Below, piece after piece: positions 56,892 through 64,000 of a DNA stretch of 64,000 bases. The translations under genes were made by a program, and so were the position numbers. Origin of the DNA: Symsagittifera roscoffensis (lineage: Eukaryota; Xenacoelomorpha; Acoela; Convolutidae); NCBI RefSeq assembly GCF_963678635.1, contig NC_087066.1, positions 61,412,875 to 61,476,874 on the forward strand, read 5' to 3'. Below the pieces are notes generated by a model. The model did no database searches. It worked only from the letters and a program-made list of their open reading frames with translations, and had not been told where the DNA came from. Each line of letters opens with the position of its first letter. The first letter of the stretch is position 1.

Positions 56892-57358
56892 TGAAGACCC
56901 AGAAACGCCCTCAAAAACAATTGATGAAGGAGTTTCAAGAAAAAAGGTCGAAGTCAATGCTCGGATACGCCTAATAGACAGTTGCTATGAATATTATCTA
57001 TCTCTTAAAGGTGCTCCCAACTTGCTCTCGTTAGTCTAATTTGTTAATAGAACATATCTGTATAAAATTTTATAATTCACTCTTGTCAAATATATATTTA
57101 TGTAAATATGTACAAATATTTTGGAAGAATTAGTTTTGAAGGTGCACAGTATGTAAATTCGAATTCAGTATTTTCTCTGTTTTTTTTTGTATTTAAATTG
57201 ACAGAGACAATTTGAGCGTGGATATTTTACGATAAAACTCACCACCTCCACCCTTATTGCAATAGGAAGAAATTCATTATAAAGTTCAAAACTTGTTTAT
57301 GTTTAACCATTGGATAAATAAGAGGCCATGAGGAGAGTCGGTGTTTTTTGATCTCGGC

Positions 57359-57364
57359 AATAAA
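57359..57364 (+). terminator. Possible TTLL4 polyadenylation signal
   Basis: AATAAA about 470 bases after the TTLL4 stop codon, the first canonical hexamer I found downstream. No other support. Confidence 0.3.
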
Positions 57365-57474
57365 AAAAATAGCAACATAAGCCGGTTACATAAGCAAAAT
57401 CTTCCGGCTACAGTTAGCTAAAAATTTGCAAAAAATTACTTGCTCATAGTAAAGAACAAGACTGCTCGTATATC

Positions 57475-57665
57475 AGGCAAAGCCCTGAATGTTGCGACTG
57501 TCCCTTAATTCATATCGAATAGTTTTTGGGAAAAGAAAATCTTGAAAACCTGTACATTTTGGACAATATCAAAGTGTAAAATTTTGAGTCGTTGAAAATT
57601 AATACGACCAATTAGCTAGCCACAATTCAATTTGGAACGATTTTGGTGTGCGGGATAATTCGCCT
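57475..57665 (+). repeat. Dispersed repeat shared with 48370-48560
   Basis: Same ordered phrases as the intron 26 copy (GGCAAAGCCCTGAATGTTGC, TCGAATAGTTTTTGGG, AATTAGCTAGCC, GGGATAATTCG). It runs straight into the left arm of the palindrome. Confidence 0.55.
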
Positions 57666-58400
57666 CGCATTAATACAGTGCTGATTTAAATTATCATGAC
57701 AAAACGAACAAAACTTGAATTTTCAAACGCGTATTTCTCAACTTGGTTAAGATTAAACAAAAAGTGAAGAAAACAAAAGTTGCTTAGAATTTCATAAGAA
57801 TTAATAAGGTGCAATTTTTTCTCCGAAATTCTTAACCAACATTTTACCCTAAAAATAGGTCATTTTGGTTTTTTCAATTGATCAAGAATTACGCTGAAAC
57901 TAATTTGTTAATTGATGAGAAATATATATCACACGAAGCCTCTTACATAGTCCAACAAAGTTCTAGAAGGGATAAATCTTCAAAATTTTGAGTAATTTGT
58001 TAAAATTTTGTTTCTAAGCAATTATTTTGGGTTTTATATAGTAAAAATCACATTTTTTGACTATCAAGCAAAAATATTTTCTCTTCTACAGAATTTTGGA
58101 AATTTAACCCTTCTAGAACTTCGTTGGGCTGTGTAAGAGGCTTCTTGTGATATATATTTCTCATCAATTAACAAACTAGTTTCAGTGCAATTCTTGATTA
58201 CTTGAAAAAAGCCAAAATTACCCATTTTTCGTCTAAAATTTTGGTTGAGAATTTCAGCGATTGCACCATATTAGTTCTGATGAAATTACAAGCAACTTTT
58301 GTTCTCTTCACTTTGTGTCTAATCATAACCCAAATTGAGAAAAACGCGTTTGAAAATTCAAGTTTTGTGATAATTTAAATGAGCATTGTAATTCGCGTTA
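57665..58400. repeat. Long palindromic element between the two genes
   Basis: Two arms of roughly 300 bp face each other around a spacer of about 80-100 bases. Matching pairs include AAACTTGAATTTTCAAACGC with GCGTTTGAAAATTCAAGTTT, AATTGATGAGAAATATATAT with ATATATATTTCTCATCAATT, and AGAAGGG with CCCTTCT next to GAAGCCTCTTACA / TGTAAGAGGCTTC. Arms are about 85-90% alike by eye. No ORF. Sits in the 2-kb gap where TTLL4 and Amt converge. Confidence 0.85.
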
Positions 58401-58751
58401 AGCTCTCAGCATTATGAATAAACTCTTCAAAGCGCGCATAATTTAATCCAGAATATGGCAAAGTTGGCAATTTTTAAATCCCCAGAACTAAAAAAAAATA
58501 ATCCAAGGTGAAATATCTTTTCACAATTGAACTCAGGAAGTCGATATCTTCAAAGGGGTATAAAAAATTTCTGTGTTATTTCGATCGGTGGAAATTGACT
58601 GAATAACAAAAAATCACACCGAGCAGAAATATTCTGTTATCTTCGAAAGTCGGAACAATTAGCAAGAAAGATGATAACTTAAACCTAGGTTCAAAAGCTG
58701 GTGATATGAGAAATTTTTTACACCAGTAGGAGAATTTGTTCTATATCTGTT

Positions 58752-58767
58752 TTTATTTGTTTTTATT
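58752..58767 (-). terminator. Possible Amt polyadenylation signals
   Basis: Two AATAAA hexamers on the - strand (58757-58752 and 58767-58762) about 155-170 bases after the Amt stop codon, a usual distance. Confidence 0.4.
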
Positions 58768-58921
58768 GTTGCTCACCATAACAATTGCCATAAAAATAGC
58801 TTTGTTCATAGCAGCTGCTTTTGATTCAAGGACTTCAAAGATCAAAAAAGGTCTGTCGAATGTAGTAACAATAACAAAGTTATTTAACTTATTTGCCCTA
58901 AATATGTACAGTTCTGCGGCT

Positions 58922-59262
58922 TTAAAGGTACCGCTCGTCGTTTCTGTATCTGAATCGAGTAATGCTTACATCCTCGTCTGTGGGCTGTGCCTGAGGACCC
59001 TTTTCCTCGTCATTGACGACTGCCTGGTTGACTTGGCTATTGCGGTACATGTCAGCTCTTTGGCCTGGTGTCGCGTTTGGCTCCTCGCCGTCGTTAGGAA
59101 GTTCGGTCATGACAAACTCACCTGTGACAGCAGAGTTACCGTGGAACCGAAGAGCTTTGTGTAGTTGTTGAGTGAAGTAGGCATCGGCGGGGTAGGCCAA
59201 CTCGCCGTGTTCCTTCAAATCGAGACCGAATGTTTCAGTTTTTTCCGAAACTCGCAGTAATC
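58922..59262 (-). CDS. Amt exon 2, C-terminal tail (residues 408-520)
   Basis: Acceptor ATGATTTCAG, joins as G|GA (Gly). Encodes LLRVSEKTETFGLDLKEHGE then LAYPADAY, the conserved cytosolic C-terminal region that couples subunits in Amt trimers. It continues with a polar tail rich in Asn, Gln and acidic residues, ending ERYL and TAA. Confidence 0.93.
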
Positions 59263-62248
59263 CTGAAATCATTTGAACTTGAGATGTATGGCCTTAAAAT
59301 TTGCTTATATGAAGGTATCTCAATTAGAAGAAGGATGGTTTGTAATCAACAAGTTCAACTATTCCAATCTGGGTTGATTAGATGGCAAGGTTCATTACTA
59401 TCTCGATTGTATTCCTTGTTTTTAATCTGGTGCCCGCTATCGACTTGTAAACATCAAGCTTGTTGAAAAATTGACAAAATTTTGATACGAATATTGTTTG
59501 CAACAAGTTAAGGCAAGCGATTCAAAAAGTTATCGAAATACATTTTTCCACCTGAGAACTTGATTTTTAACAGGTTCAGCTCAGTTTTTCTCGCATATCA
59601 TAAAATAAAGAGACCGAGTAAATGGCTTTAAATTCTAGTTTGTTTTGAGATCCGGGTTGAGGTGTTCGAGTCATGATTCGACCGACACGGTCGAACGATG
59701 TCCTATTTTCGTCGCAAATTAAGACGGTTGAACGAAGACTGTAGTCGAATCATGAGTCGAACAGGATCAAATCATGAGTCGAACAGGGTCGATAGAGTCG
59801 AATTAGGACGGTTCTATTAATTCCCGGTAAAATTGAACAATGTCGAATATAGTCGAACAATGTCCGGTAAAGTCGAACAATGTCCGGTAAAGTCAAACAA
59901 TGTCCGGTAAAGTCGAACAAGGTCCGGTAAAGTCGAACAAGGTCCGGTAAAGTCGAACAATGTCCGGTAAAGTCGAACAATGTCCGGTAAAGTCAAACAA
60001 TGTCCGGTAAAGTCGAACAAAGCCGAAAACGGATATCGTTCGACTGAAAAATTCGAAAACGGAAATCGTACGACCGTTTCGGTCGAATCATGAGTCGAGC
60101 ACCTCAGCCCTGGCCTTGAATTTTTACCATAAATTGAGATTTCTTAATTGTCGGAATAGGTGATAATCTGAATTACCTAAAAAGGAATTAAATGGCACTA
60201 TGGCGAGATGATCTGGCTATCAACTATCAGGTTATTTACTGTTAATTAAGTGGAGCGCACCCGAAGGTGTACGCTAATCAATAAGCACGATTGGCATTGC
60301 GGCAGATTTTTTGCCGGATAACTAATTTCGGTGAGAAAACTTTGAATTCCTTTGTTTGAATAGTGAATTTCCATATTGATAAATCACCAAAAAGTCTGAT
60401 TGGAGCGTCTGTTTGAGATCGAAGCCCTTCAGTGCATATGGAACGAAATGAAAAAGTGACGTATTATGTTTCTAGGCTAGGTCCAAGTGAACTAAATCAC
60501 CTCTAAACCAAATAAGGGAGGTGATTGTTCTTTTGGTCAGAAACAAACTTTTTTTCAGCCAATCAGAATTGAGCACGTTGAGCGTTCGTGTTTTGCTAAT
60601 ATTCATCATCTAATTTTATGGTGTGATCGTTCAATTGGTTAATTTTGAGAGGAAATTGGTTTCATGGGCCTTAGGTTATTTTTAAGGCACTGAATAGTAG
60701 CAAAGAAAGTAAGATGGGGCGTAATTAAGAGGAGGGAGACTGCAGGCTTCTGTCCTTTAATTTTTCAACCCTCGAGATCCAAACTATAGCATATCAGTCG
60801 TTAGGCAGTCTAATGTTATTTTTTTTCGATGTTTTGGCTTTTTCGTTTTTGAATTTGGTTTCACTTTGAAATCAGCGTGGTCAGAACATTTTGCGCTAGT
60901 TGCATCGCAGCCAGTTCATTGCATTTTTTTGCAAGTGCAGTCGGTCCGAAGCATAGATTATTTATGGAATTGAATCCGAGTAATCTGGCTACAAGTACTT
61001 GTTTCGTTGAATAAAAAGTATCTCACCTGTGAATTTGAGCGTGAAAAACAGGGGTGCAGTTAGAGCAACTGTCCAAGCGGTTATAGCCAGACCACCTATG
61101 AAGTTCCAAAGTAGAAGTTTAAAAGAATTCTCGTCCCACGCATACAGAATTCCAACATCTTTTGCCAAAAAGCAAACCGCTATTAGGCCAAGTGAGCCAC
61201 CTCCGAAGTGAACAGCAACTGCGTCTAGAGGATCATCAACACCCAGTTTGAACAAAACTTCACTGTACGTCACAAATACAACTCCTCCGCAGATTCCGGT
61301 CACGATGGATCCCCATCCTGGAATGACGTCACATCCAGCGCAGATGGCTACCATTCCCGTTAACATTCCATTAATGCAACCTAGAAGAGTGAATTTTCTG
61401 TTGACGATGAAATAAATGAGCACGACGGTCAGGCCGCCGCTGGAACCAGAAAGAATGGTGTTTTTCAATATTCCAGCCACCACACTTCCATCCCCAGCCG
61501 CTGTTATTTGGGCTTGTGATCCTCCATTAAACGCGAAAAAACCAAAGAACAGAATGAATCCTCCCAATGACATCATAGGAACTGTGTGACCTTTGACTCG
61601 TTGGTGTTTCCCTTGTTGATACTGGTCAATTCGGGGTCCGAGAGCAAGAGTTCCCACAAGTCCTGCGGCACCTCCGACCATATGCACGACACCGCTTCCC
61701 GCGAAATCTTTATAGGATATTTCTTCCCACCAGCACTCCGCCGCCAGCCAGCCTTTGGAATCCCAAGCCCAATGACTGACAACTGGGTACACGAAGCCAG
61801 TGATCGCGAAACTGTACAAGAAATACGCAACGAATTTTGTGCGTTCGGCCATCGCTCCGGAAACAATTGTGGCGGCGGTGGCTGCAAACACGAAGTGGAA
61901 AAAATAATGAGAATATTTATTTGGATCCAAATCATGAAGGCAGAAGTTTTTGTAACCGATGAACGCGTTAGATTTGGCTCCAAAAGCGAAAGCATAGCCA
62001 CATATCCAGTAAATGACACTTCCTATAGCCGAGTCCAAAATGTTTTTCATGAGAATGTTAGTCGTGTTTTTGGATCGCACCGCTCCCATTTCCAAAAACG
62101 CGAAACCGGCTTGCATGAAGAAAATGAGCATTGAGATGACGATTAGGAAGAAATCGTTCAGATTCTGGTTCAAGTCGTCCAGATTCTGGTTCAAGTCGTC
62201 CCATTGTTCCCGAGTAAGAGTAAACGGGGGCAAAACAGTCACAGTCAT
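58922..62248 (-). CDS. Ammonium transporter, Amt/MEP family (two exons, whole gene span)
   Basis: An integral membrane channel of the Amt/MEP/Rh superfamily, Amt branch, moving ammonium/ammonia across a membrane. CDS: complement of 61027-62248 joined to 58922-59262, 1,563 bases, 520 residues. About eleven hydrophobic segments are visible. Key features: FLEMGAVRSKNTTNIL near residues 51-66, SGAMAERTKF near 130, the signature DFAGSGVVHMVGGAAG (181-196) with first pore histidine H189, and second pore histidine H347 in AVAVHFGGGSLG. The D181-to-H189 spacing equals D160-H168 in E. coli AmtB. The start at 62248 opens a short extracellular N-terminus. The C-terminal 110 residues are a hydrophilic cytoplasmic tail with the conserved HGELAYP motif. 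Length is typical for animal and plant AMT proteins. Convergent with TTLL4, no functional link implied. Confidence 0.95.
59652..60112. mobile_element. TIR-bounded MITE-like element with internal minisatellite
   Basis: Terminal inverted repeats of about 45 bp: left 59652-59697 begins CCGGGTTGAGGTGTTCGAG; the right end, read on the other strand from 60112, begins CCAGGGCTGAGGTGCTCGA. Both continue TCATGATTCGACCGA.ACGG. The interior is built of GTCGAA-type words and the 20-bp tandem. No ORF longer than the repeat itself. I could not identify a convincing target-site duplication. Confidence 0.75.
59862..60021. repeat. 20-bp minisatellite, eight units
   Basis: Units of GTCCGGTAAAGTCGAACAAT start at 59862, 59882, 59902, 59922, 59942, 59962, 59982 and 60002. 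They differ only at G/A in GTC(G/A)AAC and at the last base (T/G). Two more degenerate units precede at 59822-59861. Two - strand frames are open through it only because the period preserves no stops; they are not genes. Confidence 0.95.
61027..62248 (-). CDS. Amt exon 1 (residues 1-408)
   Basis: Starts at ATG 62248 and runs through all the membrane segments. Ends TTCACAG|GTGAGA in phase 1, a consensus donor. Near the start a 21-base unit is duplicated in tandem (62159-62200) to give DDLNQNL twice (residues 17-30) ahead of the first membrane helix. No upstream in-frame start better than this one was seen. Confidence 0.95.
62159..62200. repeat. Perfect 21-bp tandem duplication inside Amt coding sequence
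   Basis: CAGATTCTGGTTCAAGTCGTC occurs twice in a row without change and codes for DDLNQNL twice. Frame is preserved. Confidence 0.95.
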
Positions 62249-64000
62249 TTTTCGGAGACCAGAATGTTTTTTTTTGTTTATTTAATTATAAAAACGTGAC
62301 TCAAAAACTGTTCGCGTCTGTGAGGACAAATATTTAGGAAGACAATAAAATATCAATGTTCTTTTTTTGTTTAAAAAGCATAGCAAGCTAAAGATGGTAT
62401 TTGTAATAAATGATGTTAAACCATATGCTGTTTTTCTTTTGTAGGTTTGACTGGAAAGATAAATAAACCATATGAATTACAGCAGTTTTCAATTTGGAGA
62501 ATGGTTATGCAAATAATGACGAATGAATATGCTTCTTACTGTACAAAGAATCAAACCACCAGTTGAAGAAGTGCCCTTATAGAGTTATTGTATTGATTGA
62601 CTGTTTTTTATTGAGTATAACCACCGAAAAATTGAATAATTGCTGCGTTCAAATATACTCGTAAAAATTATAATTAAAAACAAAGCATGGCATGTCATAA
62701 GATAAAAAATGATTCATCTGATTTTTGTTTATTGTAGCCATTTTTTGAATGTCTGATTCTTGACCATTTGATTTTTTTCGCCAGATTCTCAATTTGTTCC
62801 GTTTAATGTGTCGACGGTTTTTAACCGTAGTTAAACTAAAGCATTACAGTGAAAACACGTTCGCAGCATTTTTTTGATAATTATATAAATCTTCGTTTAA
62901 GTTATATCGCATATTATAATGGTTAAAAATTATTTTTTTGATTTTAATTTGAATTCAGTGTTTTTCTATCGCCAAGATTGAAATTACTAACCCGAAATTG
63001 GGATGCTGCCAGGGTGCAAATTGCGCCCCCAAATTTGAATGCCCAAATCTTTTTTAGCTTACAAGAGAGGAAGATGCTTGTAATTTTTTTCGAAGTTTTT
63101 CAGAAAACTTACATATATAAAAAATTTCCACAAGAATTGAAATTCTCAACCCTTCAATGCTCATAGTACTCACAGGGGTTCCAAATGTTGCCTCAAATTA
63201 TGAATGGTCAAATCATTTCAGTTCCGAGATATGACGTTTTTAAAACGCATTTGAAATTCTCAATTCTATTGTGAGTATTTTCAGGCATTGCAAATCTTGT
63301 ATTATACTACGGCTGGTAAATTTTTTTCATGGTCCGAGATATTAAATTGTCATAATTTTTCTTCAGTAAAGTTCAGAAAATTTAGATATAAAACATTCCA
63401 CACCACAAGGTGCTCTCAGGTTTCTCTCAGGATGTTTGTATGAACTCCAATTATGATTGCTCAGCGCTCTTAGTTTTCTTAGATTTGACGTTATTATCTT
63501 CAAATTCAATTAAATACTTATCAAAGTTTGAAATTGTCGACCCTTTGCTGGGGTGATGTCAAATTACTATCAGCTACATATAATCAGCTATACTCTCATG
63601 CCAATATAATCGCTTAACTTTTTCATTAATTTAACAACTAAATTAAGAAAAAAGTGTCTGATATTTAAAAATTAGTTACGCTTTATTATGGATCCCATTT
63701 TTGATTTTAATATTTTTTAAATGAAATTGTTTCATTTTTTTCTTTGGAAAATGGAGCTGTGTGTTATGGACCATTTTAATGTTTCTTTTTGTACAATTTA
63801 ATTTGAATTTTGAAGTCAAAATAATTTCTATCGTTCAAATTTTGATATCAAAATCGTTGTGGATTACCGCTTCTCTTTTTATGGCTGCATTTTTTTCGCT
63901 ATTTTTTTCATCAGTAAAAGGCCAAGCTTTGCATTGGATAGACGCACAATTTGGCGTGTGACGGTCTCTGGAATCCAAAGACAAGTCTAAGTCTTTAAAC
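62249..64000. other. Amt upstream flank, no gene seen
   Basis: AT-rich DNA. Short open frames at 62978-63166 and 63761-63961 (+) show no motif. The promoter of Amt should lie here, but no clear core promoter element could be picked out. Confidence 0.45.

Larger units (their letters stand above)
59263..61026 (-). other. Amt intron
   Basis: A 1,764-base GT-AG intron between the membrane domain and the tail. It contains a TIR-bounded element with a 20-bp minisatellite (59652-60112). The rest, 60113-61026, shows no recognisable element. Confidence 0.85.

Noticed and set aside
59750-60020. Protein-coding repeats on the - strand (two open frames of FDFTGHC-like repeats)
   Set aside because: They are translations of the 20-bp minisatellite; the 20-base period shifts frame each unit and all frames lack stops only because of the unit sequence.
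59862-60021. CRISPR array
   Set aside because: Units are directly adjacent with no spacers, and the host is clearly a eukaryote.
61573-62134. Long open frames overlapping the Amt exon on both strands
   Set aside because: They are shadows of the Amt coding frame; only the 62248-61027 frame encodes the conserved membrane protein.

Overview
The window is nuclear DNA from an animal. It is AT-rich, with GT-AG introns, and holds two intact multi-exon genes set in a dense field of repeats. No operons, bacterial features, rRNA genes or CRISPR arrays were seen.

Gene 1 (+ strand, coding span 4037-56891) is a tubulin tyrosine ligase-like polyglutamylase, closest to TTLL4 in the TTLL4/5 group. I assembled 29 coding exons by matching splice phases. 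They sum to 5,439 bases (1,812 residues plus stop) with no frameshift. About 1,100 residues upstream of the catalytic core are low complexity: Asn/Gln/Ser-rich, with a glutamine tract and two acidic blocks. The core lies between 35.5 and 42.8 kb and keeps all the ATP- and metal-binding motifs of the family.

Gene 2 (- strand, 62248-58922) is an ammonium transporter (Amt family) of two exons and 520 residues. The two genes converge tail to tail across about 2 kb that contains a long palindrome.

Region by region: 1-2.0 kb is unassigned AT-rich DNA. 2.0-3.6 kb is a decayed non-LTR retrotransposon of the restriction-like-endonuclease type. 3.95-4.23 kb is the TTLL leader and first coding exon. 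Intron 1 holds a BEL/Pao relic. 7.7-23.1 kb carries the low-complexity N-terminal exons. Intron 11 (about 11 kb) holds repeats, an unassigned ORF and a decayed LINE on the - strand. 34.1-42.8 kb holds the acidic and catalytic exons. 44.5-56.9 kb holds the C-terminal exons, with a 365-bp tandem array in intron 28. The Amt gene and its flank follow.

Two short dispersed repeat families fill the introns. Family A (about 350 bp) has a tRNA-derived head and ends in a small hairpin followed by CTCTGTG. Family B (about 480 bp) has a 5' hairpin, a polypyrimidine-CAG block that looks like a 3' splice site, an internal hairpin, and a 3' hairpin followed by CTATGTT. Every copy I found of either family lies on the + strand, in sense with TTLL4. 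They are the best candidates for something undescribed.

Organism: a metazoan. Introns swollen by short non-autonomous elements would fit a larger-genome larvacean tunicate, but this is an inference from genome style. No sequence signature here proves it.
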